Of a stretch of DNA of 64,000 nt, positions 26,040 to 34,706 are shown one piece after another. How positions within the stretch are numbered: the first letter of the stretch is position 1; the number at the start of each line of letters is the position of its first letter. The stretch spans positions 23,942-87,941 of the forward strand of contig NZ_LGHT01000024.1 in NCBI RefSeq assembly GCF_001202035.1, written 5' to 3'. Made by a program: the position numbers and the translations under genes. The DNA is from Pseudorhodobacter wandonensis. GTDB lineage: Bacteria > Pseudomonadota > Alphaproteobacteria > Rhodobacterales > Rhodobacteraceae. Below the pieces are notes generated by a model. That model was not told the origin of the DNA. It did no database searches and saw only the letters and a program-made list of their open reading frames with translations.

Positions 26040-26801
26040 TCAGTTGATCAGGGTCGGCTTGGTTGTATGCGTGACATTGGTGGGCAAAACCCCCAAACGC
26101 CGCGCAAGTTCGGTATAGACATCGGCTACGGGAATAGGGTCCCGCACCTGGCCTTCACGTTCGGCCATATCAAAGCCGCGCGTATCCCACAGGCGGCAGC
26201 TGTCGGGGCTAATCTCATCGGCCACGATCAGCCGCATGAATTCGCCTTCCCAGACGCGCCCCACCTCTAGCCGGAAATCGGCAAGCCGGATGCCCGCGCC
26301 CAGCATGACGCCGGTCAAAAAGTCGTTCACCCGCAGCGCCAGCGCGATAATATCGTCCAGATCCTGCTGGTTCGCCCAGCCAAAGGCCACGATATGCTCT
26401 TCCGACACCATCGGATTGCCCAATTTGTCGTCTTTGAAATAATACTCGACAATCGGCCGCGGCAATGGCGTGCCCAGTGGTATCCCCAACCGTTCGGTCA
26501 TCGCGCCTGCGGCATAATTACGCACAACAATTTCCAGCGGCAAAATCTCGGCCATGCGCACCATCTGCTCGCGCATGTTCAGGCGCTTGATGAAATGCGT
26601 CGGCACCCCGATACTGTTCAAACCGGCCATGAAAAACTCGGACAGACGGTTGTTCAACACACCCTTGCCCTCAACGGTCGCTTGGGGCGGGGTCGCAGCC
26701 TCCAGCCCGTCATCCTTGAAATACTGAATCAAGGTACCCGGTTCAGGCCCTTCATAAAGGATCTTGGCCTTGCCTTCATATACTTTTTTGCGGCGCGCCA
26801 T
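26040..26801 (-). CDS. purC: SAICAR synthase (PurC)
   Basis: Joins aspartate to CAIR using ATP in the eighth step of purine synthesis. The 253-residue enzyme shows the N-terminal nucleotide-binding stretch KVYEGKAKILYEGPEPGTLI, the central LEIVVRNYAAGAMTERLG and EYYFKDDKLGNPM blocks and the LIVADEISPDSCRLWD block. Length and order are normal. It is upstream of purS in a two-gene unit; the gene for the ATPase zeta subunit is divergent across a 204-bp gap that must hold both promoters but shows no clear operator. Confidence 0.95.
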   Translation of the reverse strand: MARRKKVYEGKAKILYEGPEPGTLIQYFKDDGLEAATPPQATVEGKGVLNNRLSEFFMAGLNSIGVPTHFIKRLNMREQMVRMAEILPLEIVVRNYAAGAMTERLGIPLGTPLPRPIVEYYFKDDKLGNPMVSEEHIVAFGWANQQDLDDIIALALRVNDFLTGVMLGAGIRLADFRLEVGRVWEGEFMRLIVADEISPDSCRLWDTRGFDMAEREGQVRDPIPVADVYTELARRLGVLPTNVTHTTKPTLIN

Positions 26802-27005
26802 TCGGTCCTCGATATTTCAGCCCAAAACAATAGACATGCCACCCCCTCGGGTCATGGCGGCCTTGTTCCCTCGCGCTATAGTATATGCCAACCGCAGTCG
26901 CAAGCCAGCGATCACTTTGCGCAGCCCTACTTGGTACTGGCCCCTTGCAGCAAGGGCCTTTGACAGGCATATCAGAGATAAGCAAACCAAAGGGAAGGGC
27001 CAGAC

Positions 27006-27320
27006 ATGTCCACATTTGACGATCGCGAACAGGCTTTTGAGGCAAAATTCGCACATGACGCCGAAATGCAATTCCGGGCCGAGGCCCGCTGCAACAAGCT
27101 CGTCGGCCTTTGGGCAGCAGAAATTCTGGGCAAGACCGGCCAGGACGCCGCCGATTACGCGATGACCGTTGTTGCATCAGATTTCGAAGAGGCCGGCCAC
27201 GAAGATGTTGTGCGCAAACTTGCCGCCGATCTGGAAGGCAAAGTCGGCGCAGACCAGATTCGCGCCAAATTGGCGGCAACACTTCCGATCGCCAAATCAC
27301 AACTGATGTCCGAACTCTAA
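27006..27320 (+). CDS. F1-ATPase inhibitor zeta subunit (DUF1476)
   Basis: A 104-residue soluble helical protein of the DUF1476 family. In Paracoccus denitrificans the family member is the zeta subunit, whose N-terminal segment inserts into F1-ATPase and blocks ATP hydrolysis. The diagnostic start (MSTFDDREQAFEAKFAHDAE) and middle (KLVGLWAAEILGKTG) are present. Length fits the family. It stands alone, divergent from purC, and is followed by a perfect 13-bp hairpin. No ATP synthase genes lie nearby, which is usual for this family. Confidence 0.88.
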   Translation: MSTFDDREQAFEAKFAHDAEMQFRAEARCNKLVGLWAAEILGKTGQDAADYAMTVVASDFEEAGHEDVVRKLAADLEGKVGADQIRAKLAATLPIAKSQLMSEL

Positions 27321-27325
27321 GCCAC

Positions 27326-27356
27326 AGGTGCAGGCGCCCGCGTGGCGCCTGCACCT
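27326..27356 (+). terminator. perfect 13-bp hairpin after the zeta-subunit gene
   Basis: AGGTGCAGGCGCC (27326-27338), loop CGCGT, GGCGCCTGCACCT (27344-27356), six bases after the stop codon. No T-run follows, but the stem is strong and well placed for termination or message protection. Confidence 0.6.
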
Positions 27357-27453
27357 CGGGCACTCTAAAACTCTGCTCAATTTGACCTGTTAAGAGTATC
27401 TGAACCTAGCGCCCGTTACGCTCGACCTTCGGGTTTGTGGTCAAAGGGTTCAG

Positions 27454-29289
27454 ATGAAACACTCAGCAATCGGGCGCGTTTTGCACAGGGGAAAGGCGTG
27501 GGCAATCCCGCGCCATACAGTGCGGCTTCTCGCGGCATTCAGCGCAACTCTCGGTTTTCTCTGGCTTCTTGGCCAGCGTCTGGCACATCTGAACACTGCC
27601 GAGGTTGCTCGGGCCTTTGCCGATGTTCCTGTGGCAAACTGGGCCCTCGCCCTCATCGCTACCGCCGTCAGCTTTTGGGCCATCGGGCGGTATGATGCCA
27701 GCCTTCATCGCCATATCGGCACAGGTGTCGCCCCGCGCAAAGCCCGTCACGCGGGCATCGCGGCCATTGCATTCGGTCAAACCCTTGGCCTTGGCATCAT
27801 CACCGGCGCCTTGGTGCGCTGGCGTATGCTGCCCTCTTTGTCGCTGATCCAAGCCACCAAACTCTCCGCCGCCGTCACCCTCTCCTTTCTGATCGGCTGG
27901 TCGATGGTCACAGCCGTCACCCTGCTCGCACTACCCGACGCCCCTCTGAAAATGCCCGCCCTTGCCGCCTGCGCGGGGGGCAGCCTTGTGGCCCTGCTGT
28001 GCTTGCTCCAACCACGCCTGCGCTTGTTCGGGCGCCAGATAGCCTTGCCCAATATCTTCACCCTCGGGCAAATCCTTATCTTTACGCTGATTGATACCAC
28101 GGCAGCCGCCTGCGCCCTTTGGCTCCTCTGCCCGCCAGATATCGCCTTGCCTTTTGCCATGCTGCTGCCCGCCTATCTGCTCGCCTTGGGGGCGGGCTTG
28201 GTTTCGGGTACGCCAGGGGGCGTCGGCGCGTTTGAGATGGCCTTGCTTGCCGCCCTGCCAACCCAGCCCGAAGCCGATCTTATTGCAGGCATTTTGGCCT
28301 TTCGCTTGGCCTATTACGCCTTGCCCGCTGTAATTTCCGCTTGCGCACTCCTCGTCCCGCCGCGACCGGACCCACGGCCGAAACCACCCCAAAGAACAGC
28401 CGAAAATGCCCCGGCCGAGGCGGGCCTCATCCACCAAAACCAATTTTCAATTCTTGGCATTCACGATGATTGCCAGATGCTTACGGCAACAACCTCACAT
28501 TTCACTGTAACACTACTTGATGCTTTCGGCCCCAAACGAATGGCCCGAATTCCGGCAGCACTTTATGCCGTTGCACGCGCACGTAACCGGCGGCCCTGCC
28601 TGTACAAATGCGGCACAAGGCTGGCAGGCGCTGCCCGCCGCGCAGGCTGGCGCGTCGCACCCGTCGCCGCCGAGGCATGGCTTAATCCACTTACCTTCAC
28701 CGCATCCGGCCCTGATAAATCAACCCTGCGTCGCAAGCTGCGCAAAGTCGAGAAATCCAACCTTCACATCTGCGAAATCACCGCCATCGATTGGCCAACC
28801 CTTACCGAGATCGCACAAGAATGGGCCAATGATACTGGCGGCGAGCGTGGCTTTTCCATGGGCCGATTCGGCTATTCGCTCCTCTCCACCCAACGTATCT
28901 TTGGCGCCTATTCCAACGGCAGGCTGCTGGCTTTTGTCAGCTTCCATCATAACGGGCGCGAATGGGCGCTTGATCTGATGCGCCACCGCCGCGAAACGCC
29001 CGATGGCACCAATTACGCGCTGGTCGCCCACGCCCTGCACGTTGCCCGCGACCAAGGCATCGCGCGCCTGTCTCTCGCTGCGGCGCCGCGCCTGCCCGCG
29101 TGGTTGCGCCGACTTACCCGAACCGGCGATGGCCTCTGCCAGTTCAAAAGCGCCTTTGCGCCACAGTGGCAACCGCTCTACATCGCCGCGCCTAGCTTGC
29201 CGGCCCTCGCCCTCGCCAGCGCCGAGATTTACCGGGCAATCCACAATCCCCCGCCTCTGCCCGACCCGGCCCCGTTTTGGCCAGAATAA
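27454..29289 (+). CDS. MprF-like membrane protein with C-terminal DUF2156 domain
   Basis: A 611-residue integral membrane protein. The N-terminal half (about 20-310) has some eight hydrophobic segments and the flippase-domain signature SGTPGGVGAFEM. The C-terminal half is a GNAT-like DUF2156 domain, with STLRRKLRKVEKSN, GERGFSMGRFGYS and REWALDLMRHRRETPDGTNY. This layout matches MprF-type aminoacyl-phosphatidylglycerol synthase/flippase proteins, which charge membrane lipids with lysine or alanine and confer resistance to cationic peptides; it is shorter than the 840-residue Staphylococcus form. Which amino acid or lipid is used cannot be read. AAGGG before the ATG fits the start. bmt follows after 110 bp. 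Confidence 0.78.
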   Translation: MKHSAIGRVLHRGKAWAIPRHTVRLLAAFSATLGFLWLLGQRLAHLNTAEVARAFADVPVANWALALIATAVSFWAIGRYDASLHRHIGTGVAPRKARHAGIAAIAFGQTLGLGIITGALVRWRMLPSLSLIQATKLSAAVTLSFLIGWSMVTAVTLLALPDAPLKMPALAACAGGSLVALLCLLQPRLRLFGRQIALPNIFTLGQILIFTLIDTTAAACALWLLCPPDIALPFAMLLPAYLLALGAGLVSGTPGGVGAFEMALLAALPTQPEADLIAGILAFRLAYYALPAVISACALLVPPRPDPRPKPPQRTAENAPAEAGLIHQNQFSILGIHDDCQMLTATTSHFTVTLLDAFGPKRMARIPAALYAVARARNRRPCLYKCGTRLAGAARRAGWRVAPVAAEAWLNPLTFTASGPDKSTLRRKLRKVEKSNLHICEITAIDWPTLTEIAQEWANDTGGERGFSMGRFGYSLLSTQRIFGAYSNGRLLAFVSFHHNGREWALDLMRHRRETPDGTNYALVAHALHVARDQGIARLSLAAAPRLPAWLRRLTRTGDGLCQFKSAFAPQWQPLYIAAPSLPALALASAEIYRAIHNPPPLPDPAPFWPE

Positions 29290-29399
29290 AATTGCCTCTG
29301 CCAGTCAGCCGTGGCACATGAAGGTTAACCAGCGCGCCCACCACCGCCCCCCGTGGCGGCCCGACCGGCCGCACCAATTGGCTCAAGGCAGGAAAAAAC

Positions 29400-30416
29400 A
29401 TGACCGATGCACTGACAAAGCTTTTGAACAGCCGCGATTGGCTATTGGCCGATGGCGCGACGGGAACCAACCTGTTCAACATGGGTCTCGAATCGGGGGA
29501 ACCGCCCGAATTCTGGAACGTGGACAAGCCCGACAATATCCGTAAACTCTACAAAGGCGCGGTTGATGCCGGGTCGGATATCTTCTTGACCAACAGCTTT
29601 GGCGGCAACGCCAGCCGTCTGAAACTGCATCAGGCCCAGGGCCGCGTGATGGAACTGAACCGCGTTGCCGCCGAGATTGCGCGCGAGGTGGCCGATACCG
29701 CCGGTCGCCCCGTTGTGGTAGCAGGCTCGATGGGCCCAACCGGTGAAATCTTTGAACCGATGGGCACGCTCACCCACGCCGCCGCCGTAGAAATGTTCCA
29801 CGAACAGGCCGAAGGGCTCAAAGCCGGCGGCGCAGATGTGCTTTGGGTCGAAACCATTTCCGCCCCCGAAGAATACCGTGCCGCCGCCGAGGCCGCCAAG
29901 CTTGCAGGCATGCCATGGTGTGGCACCATGAGCTTTGACACCGCCGGCCGCACCATGATGGGCACCACCTCGGCCGCGATGGTCGAATTGGTCAACAAAC
30001 TCGACTATCCCCCCCTCGCCTTCGGCGCCAATTGCGGCGTCGGCGCCTCGGATCTGATGCGCACCATGCTCGGCTTTGCGGCCCAAGGTTCCGAACGCCC
30101 GCTCATTGCCAAGGGCAATGCAGGCATCCCGAAATACCATGACGGCCACATCCACTATGATGGCACCCCTGAGCTGATGGCCGAATACGCCGTTCTGGCG
30201 CGCGATGCCGGTGTGAAAATCATCGGCGGCTGCTGTGGCACCATGCCCGAGCACCTGAAAGCCATGCGCGCCGCTCTCGAATCGCGCCCCAAAGGCCCGC
30301 GCCCCACGCTCGAACAGATCTCGGAAACCTTGGGCGGGTTTTCCTCGGCCTCGGACGGCACTGGCGACACATCTGACGCGCCAAAACGCGAACGCCGCGG
30401 CGGCCGTCGCGGCTAA
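29400..30416 (+). CDS. bmt: betaine-homocysteine S-methyltransferase-like enzyme
   Basis: A 338-residue zinc-dependent homocysteine methyltransferase. The three zinc-binding cysteines are visible: C212 in GANCGVG and the C278-C279 pair in GGCCGTMPEH. The N-terminal DGATGTNLFNMGL is also typical. Such enzymes transfer a methyl group from glycine betaine, or from a methyl-corrinoid protein, to homocysteine, giving methionine and dimethylglycine in the betaine case. The last 30 residues are a Ser/Asp then Arg-rich tail. AGGAAAAAAC precedes the ATG. The corrinoid protein gene 1.6 kb downstream and the dimethylglycine dehydrogenase-like genes upstream support a role in methylated-amine use. Substrate choice is inferred. 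Confidence 0.85.
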   Translation: MTDALTKLLNSRDWLLADGATGTNLFNMGLESGEPPEFWNVDKPDNIRKLYKGAVDAGSDIFLTNSFGGNASRLKLHQAQGRVMELNRVAAEIAREVADTAGRPVVVAGSMGPTGEIFEPMGTLTHAAAVEMFHEQAEGLKAGGADVLWVETISAPEEYRAAAEAAKLAGMPWCGTMSFDTAGRTMMGTTSAAMVELVNKLDYPPLAFGANCGVGASDLMRTMLGFAAQGSERPLIAKGNAGIPKYHDGHIHYDGTPELMAEYAVLARDAGVKIIGGCCGTMPEHLKAMRAALESRPKGPRPTLEQISETLGGFSSASDGTGDTSDAPKRERRGGRRG

Positions 30417-30735
30417 CACCGGGGCCGCAGCGCACTGCCATATTCCTGCTATCCGCTTTTCCCAAAGCGGGTGCACCACGGTTAGCCAGCATTCGGCTTG
30501 CAACCCATAAACGGCCGGGCAGGCCAAACCTTCAAACGCCTGCCCGCAGCATAAACACAGCCATTCCTTCCCCAAAACTGCAGACTTTACCATCACAGCC
30601 TGCCAAATCCCCCATAAAGCAGCCCTCCCCAAAAACCTGCCCGACAGCGGCGGCATTCAAACACCCCGCCCCCATTGATCGCCTACCGCATCATCTATCC
30701 CCAAATATCCTCGCCGAAGGCTCTGCCCGCGCCCC
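30417..30735. other. 319-bp gap with one hairpin and one dispersed repeat
   Basis: No gene is supported here. A stem CGGGCAGG (30516-30523) with CCTGCCCG (30539-30546) could end bmt transcription. Near the right edge (30689-30724) is a copy of the dispersed repeat: CATCATCTATCCCCAAATAT then CCTCGCCGAAGGCTC, with a single change in the GGAGG part relative to other copies. Confidence 0.6.
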
Positions 30736-31833
30736 CTAGAACAGGAGCATCTGATCGCCAATCCGTGGGGGCGGCGCAAACAAATCCCAGCGCAACGGCG
30801 CCAATTGCAACGCCAGCCCCAATCGCCCCAGCGCCAGCTCGAATCGCTTTGCCATCAGGGACGCCCAAACCCCTTTGCCCCGCATCCGCGTACCGAACTC
30901 TGCATCATAAACCGCACCGGCATGAAGCTCCGCCAATCGCGCCAAAACCTTATCCGCCCGCCCCGGCGCATGCGCCGCCAGCCAGTCGCGAAACAACCCC
31001 TCCACCTCGCCCGGCAGCCGCAGCAAAATCCAGCTTGCGGCCACTGCCCCGGCCTCTGCCGCGGCGGCCAAAATCGGCTCCATCTCGCTGTCCGTCAGCC
31101 CCGGAATTACCGGCGCCACCATAACCCGCACCGGCACGCCCGCATCCGACAAGCGCCGGATCATCTCTAGCCGCCGCGCGGGGGCCGGCGCGCGGGGCTC
31201 CAACGCCCGCGACAGGCCTGCATCAAGCGTGGTCATCGACACCCCGACCCGCGCCAATCCCGCCCGCCCCATCGGGCCCAGAATATCCAGATCGCGCTCG
31301 ATCAACGCGCCTTTGGTGGTTATCGCCACAGGGTGCTGAAACGCCGCCAACACCTCCAGCACCTCACGCATCACCCGATGCTCGCGCTCAATCGGCTGGT
31401 ACGGGTCGGTGTTCGTGCCAATCGCAATCACCTCTGGCCGGTAGCGCCGCGCCCGCAACTCGCCCGCCAGCACCGCACCAATTCCCGGCCGTGCAATCAG
31501 CTTGGTCTCAAAATCCAGTCCCGGCGACAGGTTCAAATAGGCATGGCTGGGCCGCGCATAGCAATAGGCGCAGCCATGCTCGCACCCCCGATACGGGTTC
31601 ACGCTGCGGTCAAAGGGCAAATCCGGCGATTTGTTATAGCTGATCGCCGTTCGCGCCCGCTCAATCCGCACCTCGGCTTGCAACAGCTGCGCCTCTTCCT
31701 CAATCGCCCAGCCGTCTTCTACAGCCACCCGCGTCGTCGCCTCAAACCGCCCCACAGCGTTCGAGGCCACGCCCCGCGCCCGCACACGCACCCCGCGCGC
31801 AACCGTCCCGATCTCATCCTGAAACTGCGTCAT
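30736..31833 (-). CDS. PA0069-family radical SAM protein
   Basis: A 365-residue radical S-adenosylmethionine protein. The iron-sulfur cluster motif is CEHGCAYC (C84, C88, C91), the CX3CX2C form that defines the superfamily, inside the context FDRSVNPYRGCEHGCAYCYA typical of the PA0069/SplB-like group. Later blocks include GTNTDPYQPIEREHRVMREV and VMVAPVIPGLTDSEM. The reaction of this group is not established. It is transcribed toward bmt and divergent from the corrinoid protein gene; whether it takes part in the methyl-transfer system is unknown. Confidence 0.88.
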   Translation of the reverse strand: MTQFQDEIGTVARGVRVRARGVASNAVGRFEATTRVAVEDGWAIEEEAQLLQAEVRIERARTAISYNKSPDLPFDRSVNPYRGCEHGCAYCYARPSHAYLNLSPGLDFETKLIARPGIGAVLAGELRARRYRPEVIAIGTNTDPYQPIEREHRVMREVLEVLAAFQHPVAITTKGALIERDLDILGPMGRAGLARVGVSMTTLDAGLSRALEPRAPAPARRLEMIRRLSDAGVPVRVMVAPVIPGLTDSEMEPILAAAAEAGAVAASWILLRLPGEVEGLFRDWLAAHAPGRADKVLARLAELHAGAVYDAEFGTRMRGKGVWASLMAKRFELALGRLGLALQLAPLRWDLFAPPPRIGDQMLLF

Positions 31834-31986
31834 AAAATCACATTAGAACAAATAGCGAACAAATGCCAGCAAATCGCTACACAGAATTGCATCTTGTCGG
31901 CTTTCACCTTACCAGTGTCGCAAACCGAAAAGTGGCCTCGCCCCTTTGCGATCATTCAACAAATTACAACCGCGCAGGAGCATCAA

Positions 31987-32682
31987 ATGTCTGACGACGA
32001 AATCATCCTATCCGACCTTTCCGATGACGAACTCGTCTTGCAGATGCATGACGACCTTTACGATGGCCTGCGCGAAGAAATCGAAGAGGGTGTTAACATC
32101 CTGATCGAACGCGGCTGGGCCCCCTATGACGCCCTGACCAAGGCGCTTGTTGCCGGCATGACGATCGTCGGCGCCGATTTCCGCGATGGCATTCTGTTCG
32201 TGCCCGAGGTTCTGCTGGCCGCCAACGCAATGAAAGGCGGCATGGCCATTCTAAAGCCGCTGCTGATTGCCACCGGCGCGCCGCGCATGGGCAAAATGGT
32301 TATCGGCACCGTCAAAGGCGACATCCACGATATCGGCAAAAACCTTGTCGGCATGATGATGGAAGGCGCGGGTTTTGAGGTGCGCGATCTTGGCATCAAC
32401 AACTCGGTCGATGCTTATCTTGAGGCGCTAGAGGCCGAAACCCCTGACATCCTCGGCATGTCGGCGCTGCTCACCACCACCATGCCTTACATGAAAGTCG
32501 TGATCGACACGCTGAAAGAAAAAGGCATGCGCGATGACTATATCGTTATGGTTGGCGGCGCACCGCTGAACGAAGAATTTGCCAAGGCAATCGGCGCAGA
32601 TGCCTATTGCCGTGACGCTGCTGTGGCCGTTGAAACCGCCAAATCTCTGGTCTCGCGCAAGCATAACCAAGCACGCGCCTGA
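31987..32682 (+). CDS. corrinoid (B12-binding) methyl-carrier protein, MtbC/MttC-like
   Basis: A 231-residue methyl carrier that holds cobalamin between a substrate methyltransferase and a methyl acceptor enzyme. An N-terminal helical cap domain (about 14-95) is followed by the B12-binding Rossmann domain with GTVKGDIHDIGKN; D112, H114 and G117 form the DXHXXG motif and H114 would be the lower cobalt ligand. CAGGAGCATCAA before the ATG at 31987 sets the start; the frame is open much further upstream but that part is not protein-like. Partners in this window are probably the MttB-type protein and Bmt. No reductive activator (RACo/ASKHA) gene is seen nearby. A strong terminator follows. Confidence 0.9.
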   Translation: MSDDEIILSDLSDDELVLQMHDDLYDGLREEIEEGVNILIERGWAPYDALTKALVAGMTIVGADFRDGILFVPEVLLAANAMKGGMAILKPLLIATGAPRMGKMVIGTVKGDIHDIGKNLVGMMMEGAGFEVRDLGINNSVDAYLEALEAETPDILGMSALLTTTMPYMKVVIDTLKEKGMRDDYIVMVGGAPLNEEFAKAIGADAYCRDAAVAVETAKSLVSRKHNQARA

Positions 32683-32703
32683 TACCCGGCCAATCCCGAA
32701 TAG

Positions 32704-32731
32704 AAAGCCCCGGCACCCGCCGGGGCTTTTT
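32704..32731 (+). terminator. Rho-independent terminator after the corrinoid protein gene
   Basis: AAAGCCCCGGC, loop ACCC, GCCGGGGCTTTTT. An 8-bp GC stem (GCCCCGGC/GCCGGGGC), extended by A-T pairs, and a T-run make this the clearest intrinsic terminator in the window. Confidence 0.92.
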
Positions 32732-32757
32732 ACGTTTATCAGGCGCGCATCGTTTTG

Positions 32758-32863
32758 CTATAGCGTTTCGACTTTAACTTGACCCAGATCACATCGCATA
32801 ACGCGTTGAAATCTTTGATTTCAGGCAGCGTTATGTGATTCAGGTTTAAGTCGAAACGCTTTA
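32758..32863. mobile_element. MITE-like long imperfect inverted repeat
   Basis: About 105 bp in which the two halves are imperfect reverse complements. Both ends read AGCGTTTCGACTT inward, and internal blocks ATCACAT, AACGC and TGAAATC match in order, with two short insertions in the left arm. The element is flanked by TA on both sides, as expected for Tc1/IS630-type insertion. It has no coding capacity. It sits between a terminator and the rhodanese gene. Confidence 0.65.
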
Positions 32864-32882
32864 TCTCGCGGCGCAAACGCCC

Positions 32883-33326
32883 TTAGCAGCTTGCGCAGCC
32901 TTGTTTGCGGGTCGGGCGCACCGGCCTATAGCCCTGCCCCAGAATGCGGCCCATACCGCCTGCAATGTCCACGATCTGCCCTTTGACCAAAGGCGCCACC
33001 TGCTGCGCAGCCCGGCTGGACCGGTTGCCTGACCGGCAAATCAGCCCCAGCCGCTGCCCCGGCTTCAAATACGGCTTTACCGCCGCCACAAAGGCATCGG
33101 GCGTGGAATAGGTTACCAAAAGCGCACCCTCTACCACGCCGGTTTCCTTCCACTCGGCAGGCGTGCGAATATCAACCAAAAGCATGGTCTTATCTGCCAC
33201 AAGGCCCGCGCCCGAAGGCGCCTCAAGCGTCACATTTTCGGCGCTCGCCCCGCCAAACGTGCCAAGCCCTACGACCACCACAGCCGCAACCGCCGCAGCA
33301 CCCAATACATACATCCAAACCGACAT
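32883..33326 (-). CDS. membrane-anchored rhodanese-domain protein
   Basis: A 147-residue protein with an N-terminal membrane helix (YVLGAAAVAAVVVVGLGTFG, 6-25) and a single rhodanese domain facing the periplasm. The active-site loop is CRSGNRSS with the sulfur-carrying C97. An extra CASC pair (C144, C147) ends the chain, which is unusual and could bind metal or carry a second persulfide. The family moves sulfur between thiol compounds; the partner here is unknown. The upstream gap is AT-rich and contains a short palindrome. Confidence 0.82.
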   Translation of the reverse strand: MSVWMYVLGAAAVAAVVVVGLGTFGGASAENVTLEAPSGAGLVADKTMLLVDIRTPAEWKETGVVEGALLVTYSTPDAFVAAVKPYLKPGQRLGLICRSGNRSSRAAQQVAPLVKGQIVDIAGGMGRILGQGYRPVRPTRKQGCASC

Positions 33327-33360
33327 CCGGCTGTCCTTTTGCTAAAATCTGGCGATATTT

Positions 33361-33372
33361 ATATTCAAATAT
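33361..33372. promoter_or_regulatory. AT-rich palindrome upstream of the rhodanese gene
   Basis: ATATTCAAATAT (ATATT-CA-AATAT) lies in a strongly AT-rich patch (33356-33384) 35-46 bp before the rhodanese start. Some alphaproteobacterial rhodanese genes are controlled by persulfide-sensing ArsR-type repressors that bind AT-rich dyads; this site would fit but no such regulator gene is in view. Confidence 0.3.
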
Positions 33373-33530
33373 GTATATATGTAAAGCACCCATCGCAACG
33401 GCGGGTGGCATGTGGTCGCGCGGCAGCTTTGCACTGTCGCGCGACCAACGGTTAATTTTGAGTAAACAAAATCAACATAGCTATTATATATCAAAGGCTT
33501 AGAAAAGCGTCCGCACGCGGTCACAGCCCG

Positions 33531-34388
33531 TTATTTTGCGATTTTATCCTGGGTTTTGTTGTCAAAATCGCTCGAATCATGCCGCTCATGCAGCTGCATT
33601 TCGGGCGCACCAAAGGTCCGGTTTACCATCCGGCCCCGCTGAACCGCCGGCCGCGCGGCAATCTTTTCGGCCCATTTCATCACGTTTTTATAAGAGGCCG
33701 TATCCAGAAATTCCGCGGCATCATAAACCCAGCCGAGGGCCACCTGCCCATACCAGGACCAAATCGCAATATCCGCGATAGAATAGCTATCACCGGCAAT
33801 ATATTCATTTTCCACCAGCTGACGGTCCAAAACATCAAACTGCCGTTTCGCCTCCATCGTGAAGCGATCAATCGGGTACTGGAATTTTTCCGGCGCATAG
33901 GCATAGAAATGCCCGAAACCACCGCCCAGATACGGGGCCGAACCCATCTGCCAGAACAGCCAGTTCAGGCATTCCACTCTGCCCGCCCCTTGCGGAATGA
34001 AGGCCCCGAATTTCTCGGCCAGGTGCAGCAAAATCGCACCGGATTCGAACACCCGCACCGGCGCGCTGCCTGAATGGTCCATCAAGGCGGGGATTTTGGA
34101 ATTCGGGTTTAGTTTGACGAAACCAGAGCCGAACTGCTCACCATCACCAATCCTGATCGGCCAGGCATCATATTCCGCCCCCTTATGTCCCGCCGCCAGC
34201 AACTCTTCCAGCATCACGGTCACTTTGACCCCGTTCGGCGTCGCCAGCGAATAAAGCTGCAAAGGATGCTTGCCCACCGGCAACTCTTTGTCATGGGTCG
34301 CCCCTGCGATGGGCCGGTTAATGCTGGCGAACTGACCACCATTTTGCGTGTCCCATGTCCAAACCTTTGGGGGGGTATAGTCCGTCAT
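33531..34388 (-). CDS. yghU: YghU-type glutathione transferase / disulfide-bond reductase
   Basis: A 285-residue nu-class glutathione transferase. The N-terminal extension (YTPPKVWTWDTQNGGQFASI, then NRPIAGATHDKELPVGKHP) is characteristic of YghU, followed by the thioredoxin-like domain with LYSLATPNGVKVTVMLEE, NSKIPAL and the ESGAILLHLAEKFG segment, then the helical domain. The family reduces disulfide bonds with glutathione and shows little classical transferase activity. The ATG at 34388 has AGGAGATAAAGC before it; the frame opens 21 bases earlier. It is a single gene, convergent with nothing nearby. Confidence 0.9.
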   Translation of the reverse strand: MTDYTPPKVWTWDTQNGGQFASINRPIAGATHDKELPVGKHPLQLYSLATPNGVKVTVMLEELLAAGHKGAEYDAWPIRIGDGEQFGSGFVKLNPNSKIPALMDHSGSAPVRVFESGAILLHLAEKFGAFIPQGAGRVECLNWLFWQMGSAPYLGGGFGHFYAYAPEKFQYPIDRFTMEAKRQFDVLDRQLVENEYIAGDSYSIADIAIWSWYGQVALGWVYDAAEFLDTASYKNVMKWAEKIAARPAVQRGRMVNRTFGAPEMQLHERHDSSDFDNKTQDKIAK

Positions 34389-34547
34389 TGCTTTATCTCC
34401 TGAATTCACTTGCCCCGAACTTAGACATCAGTTTGAATCCGTCAACCAGAGCCGATGCCGTTTTTCCCGATCAATCCGCCGTGTTCACAGCTTGGCATTC
34501 TTGCGGGCCAGACTTAGGTTTAACCCATCGCATTGAAAGAGGCTCCC

Positions 34548-34706
34548 ATGCCCGCCCGCGTTTTTGTCTACCTCATACTGATTTCCATCGTCGCGGCTGG
34601 ATTGACAATTCTCGCGGCCCAAACGTTGGGCCTGCCCATTGCCCTGCTCGGCGTGGTTTTCGCCGCCGCCTCTCTTGCCTTGCAGATTTGGATGACACGA
34701 AGATGA
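34548..34706 (+). CDS. 52-residue two-helix membrane protein, coupled to the DUF1638 gene
   Basis: A small open frame starting MPARVFVYLILISIVAAGLT and ending LQIWMTRR. Two hydrophobic segments (about 5-24 and 27-48) predict a hairpin membrane protein. AGAGG precedes the ATG, and its TGA stop overlaps the ATG of the DUF1638 gene (ATGA at 34703-34706), a common sign of translational coupling and good support for it being real. No family is recognised. It could anchor or assist the DUF1638 protein; that is inference. Confidence 0.65.
   Translation: MPARVFVYLILISIVAAGLTILAAQTLGLPIALLGVVFAAASLALQIWMTRR

Noticed and set aside
29290..29399. SAM- or SAH-type riboswitch before bmt
   Set aside because: The 110-bp leader has some inverted GC segments but the conserved cores of these riboswitch classes could not be found by eye.
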